Shown here one piece after another: positions 1 through 7,036 of a DNA stretch of 39,408 bases. Each line of letters opens with the position of its first letter. The first letter of the stretch is position 1. Source of the DNA: Candidatus Omnitrophota bacterium. GTDB taxonomy: Bacteria > Omnitrophota > Gorgyraeia > Zapsychrales > Zapsychraceae. Both the position numbers and the translations under genes were made by a program. The stretch is from contig JAGOSC010000024.1 of assembly GCA_018062515.1 (NCBI GenBank), forward strand, positions 1 through 39,408, given 5' to 3'. The notes beneath the pieces are model-generated. The model made no database searches. It saw only the letters and a list, made by a program, of their open reading frames with translations, and was not told the DNA's origin.

Positions 1-90
1 ATTATTCTGATTCCGATAAAGTGTATTTATATTTTGATGGGAAGGGGCAGCTGTTATCTTATAAATTGGAACGTTTCGAAAAATAGGAGG
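1..90 (+). repeat. Left arm of a 90-bp perfect inverted repeat at the contig end
   Basis: Bases 1-90 are the exact reverse complement of 408-497 (position k pairs with 498-k); the match stops at 91/407. The arm carries a second, inverted copy of the last 27 codons and TAG stop of the lipoprotein gene at 412-801, here on the plus strand at 3-86. The window begins inside the arm, so its true length is unknown. The joint at 90/91 breaks the endonuclease III-like gene. The simplest reading is an inverted chimera made during whole-genome amplification or assembly. A genuine inverted duplication cannot be excluded from sequence alone. Confidence 0.95.
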
Positions 91-268
91 GTGTTAATAA
101 TTTTTCTTTCTTAAGATTATTTAAGGCCTTCTCGACATTACCCCAATTTGTGTTTTGGGTTAATATAGCGCCGACGATGACTTCAAAAGATGAATCCCCC
201 GGCCACCACTTTTGCGGACCGAAGGATTCATAGAGACGAGTATATATTTTGTTTAAAACTTTTTTCAT
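91..268 (-). CDS. Endonuclease III-like (HhH-GPD) DNA glycosylase, truncated after about 59 residues
   Basis: The N-terminus carries the hallmark ILTQNTNW at residues 35-42, preceded by a Trp-rich segment with WWPGDSSFEV, as in endonuclease III/3-methyladenine glycosylase III proteins of the HhH-GPD superfamily. Full-length members are about 210-220 residues, so only the first quarter is here. From codon 60 the frame enters the inverted copy at 1-90 and reads about ten unrelated residues before a stop at 59. The helix-hairpin-helix, catalytic Lys/Asp and iron-sulfur loop are all missing. The start codon overlaps the stop of the upstream small gene as TAATG, showing coupling. In the real chromosome the gene probably continues intact, and the break is likely artefactual. 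Function would be base-excision repair. Confidence 0.75.
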
Positions 269-402
269 TAATGCCGGCGAGACTTAGAACGCGCGATCTC
301 TTCAAAACCCCAATCTTTTTCTTTTTTCTGCGGAGCTTCCCCCGATTCGGTAAATTTTTTTGAATCCATTTTTTGCCGCGGCTTCTTTCCTGATTTACTC
401 AT
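268..402 (-). CDS. Small basic 44-residue protein of unknown function
   Basis: An ATG at 402 is preceded by a strong GGAGG five bases upstream (bases 408-412). It opens a 44-codon frame ending TAA at 268-270, which overlaps the next ATG as TAATG. The product starts MSKSGKKPRQKMDSKK, ends KDWGFEEIARSKSRRH, and is Lys/Arg-rich, hydrophilic and probably disordered. The Shine-Dalgarno site, the stop-start coupling and the tidy fit between two genes support it being translated. It lies between a lipoprotein gene and an endonuclease III-like gene on the same strand. A basic tail next to a DNA glycosylase could suggest nucleic-acid contact, but that is speculation; I recognise no family. Confidence 0.65.
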   Translation of the reverse strand: MSKSGKKPRQKMDSKKFTESGEAPQKKEKDWGFEEIARSKSRRH

Positions 403-407
403 CGTAG

Positions 408-497
408 CCTCCTATTTTTCGAAACGTTCCAATTTATAAGATAACAGCTGCCCCTTCCCATCAAAATATAAATACACTTTATCGGAATCAGAATAAT
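408..497 (-). repeat. Right arm of the 90-bp inverted repeat
   Basis: This arm lies in its native setting. It covers the last 28 codons of the lipoprotein gene (stop 412-414) and ends exactly with the GGAGG ribosome-binding site of the small gene at 268-402. Because it sits in intact coding context, it is the donor and 1-90 is the copy. The spacer between the arms is 317 bases. Confidence 0.95.
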
Positions 498-801
498 TAA
501 CTGGTCGACGATAAATCCACATTTCCTTATTGTCATCTTCTGATTCTAATGGCTTAACGAATGCCGGTTCACCGAATTTCTTTTCAATTTGCGTTGAGTT
601 CTTATATTGGTCAAACTGACCATTAGCGATTTCCACTTTCATCTCTTTAAATAATTCTTCCTGATGATCCACGTATTTGTCGGTAATCTCTTGCGTGTGG
701 CTAAGTTTTTGCAACGTGACGATCTCCGGTGCATAGCCTAGTTTTGTACAGCCTGAATAGAAAACGAATGTCATTAAGAAAAACCATTTAAACCGTCTCA
801 T
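412..801 (-). CDS. Outer-membrane-type lipoprotein, possibly BamE/SmpA-like fold
   Basis: The start chosen is ATG 801 because GAGG lies seven bases upstream (GAGGTTAATTATG); the frame is open further upstream to 858 but without a better site. The 129-residue product begins MRRFKWFFLMTFVFYSGC, a type II signal peptide with lipobox YSGC, so it should be lipidated at that Cys. The mature part has a charged helical stretch, then a pattern around FGEPAFVKP, MWIYRRP and VYLYFDGKGQLL. That pattern recalls the small BamE/SmpA lipoprotein fold (turn GxP, then a Tyr/Asp-rich strand pair ending in a Gly hairpin). The resemblance is by eye only. The gene precedes the 44-residue ORF by nine bases and follows the Smr gene by 17. 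Confidence 0.7.
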   Translation of the reverse strand: MRRFKWFFLMTFVFYSGCTKLGYAPEIVTLQKLSHTQEITDKYVDHQEELFKEMKVEIANGQFDQYKNSTQIEKKFGEPAFVKPLESEDDNKEMWIYRRPVNYSDSDKVYLYFDGKGQLLSYKLERFEK

Positions 802-818
802 AATTAACCTCATCCCTA

Positions 819-1073
819 TTACTTTTTCCATCGAAAATGTACAAAAATCCGACCCCAATTTTTATCGTCCTTCTCAATCCGCTGATAAATACCTTTATAA
901 TTCTTCTCTAAAAATCGTAAAACATGTTTTTTAAGCTGGCCGCTGCCTTTTCCAGGAATAATTTCAACCAAAGTCGCCTTGATGTCTATGGCTTCGTCCA
1001 TAATTTCAGTCAACGCCGAATGAAGTTTATGCCCGTCGGAAAAAATATCATGTAAATCAAGCTTGAGCGCCAT
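819..1073 (-). CDS. Smr-domain protein (stand-alone, 84 residues)
   Basis: The protein is a single Smr (small MutS-related) domain. LDLHD at residues 5-9 matches the opening strand motif (usually LDLHG), and EIIPGKGSGQLKKHV at about 38-52 matches the conserved HGxGxGxL-type loop, with IPGKGSG in place of HGKGTG. Smr domains bind branched DNA or act as endonucleases, including on RNA; the first Gly of LDLHG is Asp here and the loop His is Pro, so activity may differ. The ATG overlaps the stop of the ABC-F ATPase by one base (TAATG), so the two are co-translated. The pairing with a ribosome-associated ATPase hints at a role in translation quality control, which is inference. Confidence 0.75.
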   Translation of the reverse strand: MALKLDLHDIFSDGHKLHSALTEIMDEAIDIKATLVEIIPGKGSGQLKKHVLRFLEKNYKGIYQRIEKDDKNWGRIFVHFRWKK

Positions 1074-3034
1074 TAATACGTAATCCGGTTTTTTTCTTCA
1101 TTAAGGCTTTTGATCGTGGTTTCGATTTCGCGTTGACGCGACTGGATTTCTTTTAAACGTTTGCCATATTCTTTTAATATTTCTTCGTCGCGTTTTTCAA
1201 ATTGTTTAGACATATGGCGCGCCTTAACATAACTTTCCATTTCCAACTCTTTTTGTTCAGTCTCCAAGTTCTTCAATTGATTTTTTATCTGGGAAAGACG
1301 TTTTTGCGCTTCCTTATGCTGAATCCGTAAATTCTTAATCACCGGATTACTCTCGTCGGAAATCTTTGAATCCTCGGCATCATTCTGTTTCTGCTCACTT
1401 GGAAAAGATTTTTTTTGTTTCTGACTTTTCTCAGATTCGGGTTTAGCTTCTTTTTGATGCCCCTTTTTATCCAGATAATATACCAAGCCTCCGGGATAAT
1501 TTTTAATACCCCCATTACTCACTTCAACAATATGATCGGCAATCTCCCGAATAAAAAATAAATCGTGACTGATAAACACTACCGTTCCGGTATAGTCCTG
1601 AAAAGCTTTGGTTAAAGCCTTAACACCGTCGAGATCAAGATGAGTCGTGGGCTCATCCAGCAGCATAAAGTTCGGCGGACTGATGAGAAGTTTTGCTAAA
1701 ATGACCCGGCTTTTTTCCCCTCCCGATAATACTTTGATCGATTTAAATACATCATCTCCATGAAAGTTAAATAACCCTAGTAAACTTCGCACTTTAACCG
1801 ACGGGACGCCTTGAGGTGCCGCGCTAGAGACTTCTTCAAAGGCATTCCGGTTCGGATTAAGGACGTCCAAACGTGATTGAGAAAAATAACCGCGCTCCAC
1901 TTGATGTCCAAGCTTGATTTCTCCCTTGTCCGGAGGAATAGCGGCGGCTAACATCTTTAATAATGTCGATTTCCCCGCGCCGTTTGGGCCGACTAAACAA
2001 ATCTTTTGTCCGCGAATGACTTCTAAATCGAGATTCTCATAAACCTTTTTTTCTCCGTACGATTTACTGATTCCCTGCGCATGCGCGACGACATAACCGC
2101 TTTGCTGCACGTGATCAAATTCAAAATCACCGATGCTGCGATGCTCCTGAGGCAATTCGACTTCTTCCAGACGTTCAATCATTTTACGTTTATTACGAAC
2201 CGCGGAAGCAAGATTCGGCTGCGCGTGAAAGCGTTGAGCGAAATCTTCCAACTGTTTTCTTTTTTTGTCGACGACCTTTTTTTGCTTTTCCAGAGTCTTA
2301 AGGTTAATCCCCTTTTGTTCTTCATATTGCTCGTAATTTCCCTTAATCTTGGTCATCTTCGCGCCTTCAAGGATGATGGTATAATTCGTGACGTCATTAA
2401 GAAAAACACGGTCATGTGAAATAAGCACAAACGAACCCGGATAACTCACCAAATAATCTTTCAGCCACAGCGTCGCTTCCAAATCCAAATAATTGGTCGG
2501 CTCGTCGAGAAGTAATAAATCAAAAGGATAAGTCAATAACTTGGCTAATAATGTTCTCATTTGCCAACCGCCGCTAAGCTGGACGATGGGACGATGAAAA
2601 TCTTCCTGTTTAAAACCGAGCCCCGTCAATATTTTCTCGGCCTTGTGTTCAACGTCGTATATTCCCAGCTGTTCCAATTCCTGAAGGACATCACCATAGC
2701 GATTCGTATCCGCCTTGTTTTGATCTTCCAATTTACGTTTTTCATTCATCAAACTCTTGATGCGTTCGTCCCCTTGAGTAAGCTCTTCCATCACCGTACG
2801 TTCCGATGAAAATTTTGATTCCTGAGGCAAGTAACCAACATTAATGCCTTTTTGGATTTGAATTTCTCCTGCCAAAGGCTCACGTTCTCGACGGATAATT
2901 GAAAATAACGTTGTTTTTCCCGCGCCGTTCGGCCCGGTTAATCCTATTTTTTCATTCGGAAAAATGCTAAATGAAACGTCCTTGAATAGTGTTCTTTGGG
3001 TAAATCCCATGGTCAAATTATTGATGCTGATCAT
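1073..3034 (-). CDS. ABC-F family ATPase (Uup/YheS-like), 653 residues
   Basis: Two ABC cassettes sit in one chain with no membrane segments. Domain 1 has Walker A GPNGAGKTT (34-42), signature LSGGWQMR (153-160), Walker B LLLLDEPTNYLDL (173-185) and SHD (206-208). Domain 2 has Walker A GPNGAGKST (349-357), signature LSGGEKSR (436-443) and Walker B FMLLDEPTTHLDL (456-468). A charged inter-domain linker (about 235-295) and a C-terminal coiled-coil tail rich in Lys/Glu (about 550-640) match the ABC-F architecture of proteins that bind the ribosomal E site to relieve stalling. The C-terminal coiled coil favours the Uup-like side. It is co-transcribed with the upstream rRNA-modifying enzymes and the downstream Smr gene, forming a ribosome-related block. 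Confidence 0.93.
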   Translation of the reverse strand: MISINNLTMGFTQRTLFKDVSFSIFPNEKIGLTGPNGAGKTTLFSIIRREREPLAGEIQIQKGINVGYLPQESKFSSERTVMEELTQGDERIKSLMNEKRKLEDQNKADTNRYGDVLQELEQLGIYDVEHKAEKILTGLGFKQEDFHRPIVQLSGGWQMRTLLAKLLTYPFDLLLLDEPTNYLDLEATLWLKDYLVSYPGSFVLISHDRVFLNDVTNYTIILEGAKMTKIKGNYEQYEEQKGINLKTLEKQKKVVDKKRKQLEDFAQRFHAQPNLASAVRNKRKMIERLEEVELPQEHRSIGDFEFDHVQQSGYVVAHAQGISKSYGEKKVYENLDLEVIRGQKICLVGPNGAGKSTLLKMLAAAIPPDKGEIKLGHQVERGYFSQSRLDVLNPNRNAFEEVSSAAPQGVPSVKVRSLLGLFNFHGDDVFKSIKVLSGGEKSRVILAKLLISPPNFMLLDEPTTHLDLDGVKALTKAFQDYTGTVVFISHDLFFIREIADHIVEVSNGGIKNYPGGLVYYLDKKGHQKEAKPESEKSQKQKKSFPSEQKQNDAEDSKISDESNPVIKNLRIQHKEAQKRLSQIKNQLKNLETEQKELEMESYVKARHMSKQFEKRDEEILKEYGKRLKEIQSRQREIETTIKSLNEEKNRITY

Positions 3035-3037
3035 TTT

Positions 3038-3772
3038 TCAAATTCTTTTTAATTGGTTAATTTCTGTTTGAGTTAAATTTCTCCACGAACCCGTGGGAAT
3101 ATTCCCTAATTGTATTGGACCTTGTGATAATCTTTTTAAGTATACAACCTTATGATTAACTTTGTCACACATTAATCGGATCTGCCGTTTGCGGCCTTCA
3201 TGAATGGTGATCCTAAACTCCGTCATATCATGTTTAATATTCACGTTGGTTACTTTAGCGGGCGATGTTTTTTTCCCTTCAATCATTATGCCCGACGTTA
3301 ACTTCTCTTTATCTTTAACTTCCAGCCTCCCTAAAACATTAACCAAATACGTTTTATCGACGTCAAATTTAGGATGAGTCACCTTATACACGACATCTCC
3401 GTCATTAGTGAAAATTAATAGACCTTCGGTATCTTTGTCTAATCGGCCAATGGTGACTAAATGCTGATAGTTTTTCGGCAAAAGTTGAAATACGTTTTTC
3501 GCTGTTGAACGTTCTTCTTTCGTTGTCACGTAACCAGCTGGTTTATTCAGCATAATATATTCATAATGCTTATCTGCAATATCTTTACCGTCAACGGTAA
3601 CACGATCTTTACTCGGATCAACCGGAGTTGACGGCTCCTCGACAACATGACCATTCACTTGAACCCGGCCATCCTGGATAATCTCCATGGCTTTACGCCG
3701 GGAGCTTACTCCATTGTGCGATAAGAAAACTTGCAGCCGTATTTTAATTTTGTCTTTGTCGATAGGCTTCAT
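3038..3772 (-). CDS. RsuA/RluB-family rRNA pseudouridine synthase
   Basis: The N-terminal S4 RNA-binding domain (about 11-55) reads RLQVFLSHNGVSSRRKAMEI. The catalytic motif is GRLDKDTEGLL at 109-119, with Asp112 the expected nucleophile, and IHEGRKRQIRLM near 190-202 is the second conserved motif. At 244 residues it matches RluB/RsuA-type enzymes, which isomerise a single uridine in large or small subunit rRNA; the exact target cannot be read from sequence. The S4 domain begins only about ten residues in, so ATG 3772 is required, giving a 29-nt out-of-frame overlap with the methyltransferase gene. No Shine-Dalgarno is visible, consistent with coupling to that gene. Confidence 0.92.
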   Translation of the reverse strand: MKPIDKDKIKIRLQVFLSHNGVSSRRKAMEIIQDGRVQVNGHVVEEPSTPVDPSKDRVTVDGKDIADKHYEYIMLNKPAGYVTTKEERSTAKNVFQLLPKNYQHLVTIGRLDKDTEGLLIFTNDGDVVYKVTHPKFDVDKTYLVNVLGRLEVKDKEKLTSGIMIEGKKTSPAKVTNVNIKHDMTEFRITIHEGRKRQIRLMCDKVNHKVVYLKRLSQGPIQLGNIPTGSWRNLTQTEINQLKRI

Positions 3773-4541
3773 ATAAAATAATCGCGGCTGACACGGATAC
3801 GTTCAACGAATCGACTTTACCATTCATCGGTATCGATATTTTTTGCGACGCATGCATAGCCCAAAAATCGGTTAACCCTTTTTCCTCGCTTCCCAACACG
3901 ACGGCAGATCCTGCCTTGAAATTAACAGAATAAAGGCCTTTTACCGCATTCGGCATAGCGGCAAAAATACTGAGATTTTGCTGTTTTAAAAATTGAAGGG
4001 CCTCTTCATTCGTACATTTAACAACGGGCACAGAAAAGACTGCACCAATACTGGAGCGAATAACATTCGGATTATATAAGTCCGTCCTGGGATCGCATAC
4101 AAAAACTCCGTCGACGTTGGCAGCATCCGCCGTTCTTAAAACAGCCCCTAAATTACCCGGTTTCTCAATTTGTTCAAAGACCAGATATAGACCATCTTTC
4201 TTATGTTCTATCCTATGAACAGACGTGTGCGGTGTTTTACATACGGCTAATGCACCATCATTTCTTTCTCCATAAGATATTTTATTAAAAACTTCTTTAG
4301 ATGTTTCGAAACATTCAATATCCAAAGATTCGAGCTCTTTAATGAACACATTATATTTTTTGGATACCTCGCCGCTGCAAACATAAACTTCCGTCAATTC
4401 GACCGAGGACCTCAAGGCGCATTCAATCTCTTTGATTCCCTCGACCACGGTCATTTCTGTTTCGTCTCGATGGTTGCGTTGACGAAGCCGGACGACATTC
4501 TTTATCTTTGTATTCGTTAAGCTGGATATTTTACTTGGCAT
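3744..4541 (-). CDS. SpoU/TrmH-family RNA 2'-O-methyltransferase
   Basis: SPOUT knot motifs are all present: motif 1 EKPGNLGAVLRTADA (126-140, with Arg136), motif 2 VVLGSEEKGL (214-223) and motif 3 ISIPMNGKVDSLNVSVSAAI (235-254, with Asn247). The N-terminal part (1-105) has the substrate-binding layout of TrmH/RlmB-type enzymes, starting ISSLTNTKIKNVVRLRQRNH. Length 265 is typical. The enzyme should transfer methyl from SAM to a ribose 2'-OH in rRNA or tRNA. It overlaps the upstream GH5 stop by 11 nt and the downstream pseudouridine synthase by 29 nt. A second SpoU enzyme occurs at 14275-14997. Confidence 0.92.
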   Translation of the reverse strand: MPSKISSLTNTKIKNVVRLRQRNHRDETEMTVVEGIKEIECALRSSVELTEVYVCSGEVSKKYNVFIKELESLDIECFETSKEVFNKISYGERNDGALAVCKTPHTSVHRIEHKKDGLYLVFEQIEKPGNLGAVLRTADAANVDGVFVCDPRTDLYNPNVIRSSIGAVFSVPVVKCTNEEALQFLKQQNLSIFAAMPNAVKGLYSVNFKAGSAVVLGSEEKGLTDFWAMHASQKISIPMNGKVDSLNVSVSAAIILYEAYRQRQN

Positions 4542-5733
4542 GTTTTTTTAATGTTTTTAATATTAATGGATTCACCGTAAATTCTTTAGTGTCCCAGGAT
4601 TCAATCATTTGTTTTTTGCTGGTTGGCCAATGCAGATGATATGTGTCCCAACCTTCTAAAGGACCTTCGCGATGAACCCACGGCGGATTTCCCTTATAAC
4701 TGTAAATTCCGTCGGGAAAAAGATAATTTTTAACCGCCTTATAAGTCCAATAGGTCCAATGAAAACCGTAACGTTTATAGACGCTTAAGGTGTCCTCCAA
4801 CCACTGATCTTCGCCGTATAATCCTTCTCGGGTATTTACACCGAATTCCCCAACGAAAATGGGAACATTGCGTTGTTTAGATATGTTTTGAACTCTTAAT
4901 AAATGTTTCAGCATGATTTGTTTATTCCATTTTCCTTCTTTGGTCTTCAGAGGATAATGCAAATGCGGCACAAAATTAAACGTGAACTCGAGCGGCTCGT
5001 AATTATGCACGCTCAACACATAATTGTCGTCGTCAAACTCCTCAAGACACTCCAAATCCTGCGCCCAGCGACTGCCTTCAACAAAAAGAATATGATTTTT
5101 ATCGACGGAGCGAATAGTGGTAATTATCTGTTTATAAAGTTTGTTTAGCTTGCCAGAATCATTTAAAACGGCTTCATTTAACAAATCATATCCGGCGACA
5201 TAATATTCATCTTTGTAACGATTAGCAACAAATTCCCAAATCGCCAGAGTACGCTTTTGATATTCACTACTGTCCCATAATAAAGCGCGCCCGTCGCTGT
5301 CCGAATGCCAATCATGATTCTGCGCGCCGGGAGCCGCATGTAAATCAAGAATGATGAATATTTTATATTTCTTAGCCCAACGGACCGCGTCATCCAAACA
5401 CTTTAATCCCGAGATATCAACGGTAGAAATCGCCGTTTCAATTAAACGGCCATTAAACGGAAGGCGTATGCAATTAAATCCCTGCTGTTTAATGTTTTTA
5501 AAATCACTTTCTTTAATAAAATTATTTTGAAAGCTGTGTTCAAAATCAATCAAAGCCTTTTCACCCAACACTTTCTTAAAATGATCTTTAAAACGGTGAA
5601 CAGCCAGGTTAGGCGAATGCATAAAATAAGCCTCCATCATCAGCCATCCGCCGAGATTTACGCCTCGAAGGTAAATGGCCTGCCCCTTCTCATCAATAAT
5701 TTTTGTACCTTTTGTCCTCAAGAATGTTTTCAT
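4531..5733 (-). CDS. Glycoside hydrolase family 5-like (cellulase/exo-glucanase type)
   Basis: This is a 400-residue TIM-barrel hydrolase. The start region YLRGVNLGGWLMMEAY (21-36) is typical of the exo-1,3-beta-glucanase side of GH5. FNCIRLPF (86-93) and LHAAP (131-135) are conserved strand ends, YDLLNEA (182-188) holds the acid/base Glu187, VHNY (242-245) lies in the cleft and VGEFGVN (294-300) holds the nucleophile Glu296. There is no signal peptide, so the protein looks cytoplasmic, which is unusual for GH5 and suggests processing of imported oligosaccharides or storage glucan. It overlaps the upstream hydrolase by ATGA. The substrate is not determinable here. Confidence 0.88.
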   Translation of the reverse strand: MKTFLRTKGTKIIDEKGQAIYLRGVNLGGWLMMEAYFMHSPNLAVHRFKDHFKKVLGEKALIDFEHSFQNNFIKESDFKNIKQQGFNCIRLPFNGRLIETAISTVDISGLKCLDDAVRWAKKYKIFIILDLHAAPGAQNHDWHSDSDGRALLWDSSEYQKRTLAIWEFVANRYKDEYYVAGYDLLNEAVLNDSGKLNKLYKQIITTIRSVDKNHILFVEGSRWAQDLECLEEFDDDNYVLSVHNYEPLEFTFNFVPHLHYPLKTKEGKWNKQIMLKHLLRVQNISKQRNVPIFVGEFGVNTREGLYGEDQWLEDTLSVYKRYGFHWTYWTYKAVKNYLFPDGIYSYKGNPPWVHREGPLEGWDTYHLHWPTSKKQMIESWDTKEFTVNPLILKTLKKHAK

Positions 5734-6530
5734 CGGTTCTCCAAATTATTAACAAACGTTTTAATCTCTTGATAAAAAGTTTCCCCAGACTGCTCATAAT
5801 TATCATTATGCCCGCCTTGAATCTCGACAAATTTTTTCTTACCGTCGGCAGCATTATATAATTTCTGAGCCAATTCATAAGGAACGGTCCCATCCGCTTT
5901 ACTATGAAAAAACAATTTCGGCGCTTTGACCCAGCGGATCTTGCTTAAGGAATCCAATTTTGTTCGGACGAGAAATCCGGGGATAAACGGATAAATATAT
6001 TTCGCCATATCGCGCGCGCTGGAAAATGTGGAATCAAGAATCAAGCCGCCGATATCTTTCTTAGATGCAAGATCAACGGCCACGGCCCCGCCCAATGATT
6101 CCCCGTATACAATGATGGACGCTGGCTTTATGTTTCTTTCTTCCGTTAAATATTTATATATGGCTTCGGCCTCTTGATACAGCCCTTTTTCCGACGGATT
6201 GCCCGTACTTTTTCCATAACCTTGATAATCGTAAATAAGAATATTTAAGCCAATACGGTCGAATAAATAAAGTTTGTCTAACCGGTCACCGATATTTCCG
6301 CCGTTGCCGTGAGAAAATATCACTGTTTTTGTATGCTGAGGCCTTGATATGAACCATCCATGAATACAATTTCCTTGAATGGGAATAAATACATCTTCAA
6401 AGGGAAGGCCAGCCTCATCCGGTGAATGAGATATATTTTTTGCCGGATAAAAAACAGATTTACTTTCCAAATAAATCACAAAAAGTAAAAACCCGACGAC
6501 TAAAATCAAAAATAAGAAGAGAACTTTCAT
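5730..6530 (-). CDS. Membrane-anchored alpha/beta hydrolase (Bem46/ABHD13-like)
   Basis: An N-terminal hydrophobic helix (LFLFLILVVGFLLFVIYL) anchors an alpha/beta hydrolase domain. HGNGGN marks the oxyanion region, GESLGG carries nucleophile Ser145, SKADGTVP the acid Asp213 and GGHND the His241 (numbered from ATG 6530). The pattern matches Bem46/ABHD12/13-type serine hydrolases, whose substrates are poorly known and may be lipids or esters. The frame also has a TTG at 6548; neither start has a clear ribosome-binding site, and I prefer the ATG because the helix follows directly. The stop overlaps the GH5 start by four bases (ATGA). Absence of a cleavable signal suggests an inner-membrane location; topology is not certain. 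Confidence 0.85.
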   Translation of the reverse strand: MKVLFLFLILVVGFLLFVIYLESKSVFYPAKNISHSPDEAGLPFEDVFIPIQGNCIHGWFISRPQHTKTVIFSHGNGGNIGDRLDKLYLFDRIGLNILIYDYQGYGKSTGNPSEKGLYQEAEAIYKYLTEERNIKPASIIVYGESLGGAVAVDLASKKDIGGLILDSTFSSARDMAKYIYPFIPGFLVRTKLDSLSKIRWVKAPKLFFHSKADGTVPYELAQKLYNAADGKKKFVEIQGGHNDNYEQSGETFYQEIKTFVNNLENR

Positions 6531-6550
6531 TAGGATCGCATGATACAAAA

Positions 6551-6970
6551 TTAATGGCCGTCCAATTCCGACGGTTTTTTATGCTGCGGAATTAAATTGA
6601 CCATTAATCGGATGGATTTTAACACATCGTCCACCTGACAGGGTTTAGCAATGTAATGGTCGGCCTCAAGATTATAGCCTTTTTGAATATCATTCAATTC
6701 AGATTGAGCCGAGATAATAATGACTGGCTGCCATTTTGAGCTGGTAGGATTTTCGCGTAATAATTTAAGAACATCAAAGCCGTTTTTAACGGGCATATTA
6801 ATATCCAATAAAACCACGTCGGGACATTCAGATTGAATTTTCTCCCACGCCTCCCCGCCGTCAGCAGCCGTAATAACTTCGTAACCATGTTTGGTTAACG
6901 ATTTACTCATGACCGCCAATACATCCGGCTCATCTTCAGCCATTAAAATTTTTATTTTTTGTGTAGTCAT
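6551..6970 (-). CDS. CheY-like single-domain response regulator
   Basis: The protein is one receiver domain of 139 residues. The acidic pair Glu12/Asp13 (AEDEPDV), phospho-acceptor Asp56 (VVLLDINMP), Ser87 (IIISAQS) and Lys109 (IAKP) are all in place, so it should be phosphorylated. There is no output domain, only a short hydrophilic tail. The hybrid kinase (10943-13261) and HPt protein (10603-10950) lie 3.6 kb upstream on the same strand, which would make a kinase-HPt-regulator phosphorelay plausible but unproven. It has its own candidate promoter with a 19-bp palindrome, and no Shine-Dalgarno is visible before ATG 6970. Confidence 0.93.
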   Translation of the reverse strand: MTTQKIKILMAEDEPDVLAVMSKSLTKHGYEVITAADGGEAWEKIQSECPDVVLLDINMPVKNGFDVLKLLRENPTSSKWQPVIIISAQSELNDIQKGYNLEADHYIAKPCQVDDVLKSIRLMVNLIPQHKKPSELDGH

Positions 6971-6976
6971 AACTTT

Positions 6977-7016
6977 ATAATATTACTAATATTATCAAAT
7001 AAAACATATAATTCAA
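6977..7016 (-). promoter_or_regulatory. Candidate promoter with overlapping 19-bp palindrome
   Basis: On the minus strand, TTGAAT (7011-7016) is followed after 16 bases by TAATAT (6989-6994), a fair sigma-70-like pair. The -10 and the predicted start of transcription lie inside a perfect 9+1+9 palindrome, ATAATATTACTAATATTAT (6977-6995), seven bases before the response-regulator ATG. That position is where a repressor dimer would bind. The palindrome is AT-only, so chance is possible in an AT-rich spacer. Confidence 0.5.
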
Positions 7017-7036
7017 GCATTACCCTAGAATCGCCT

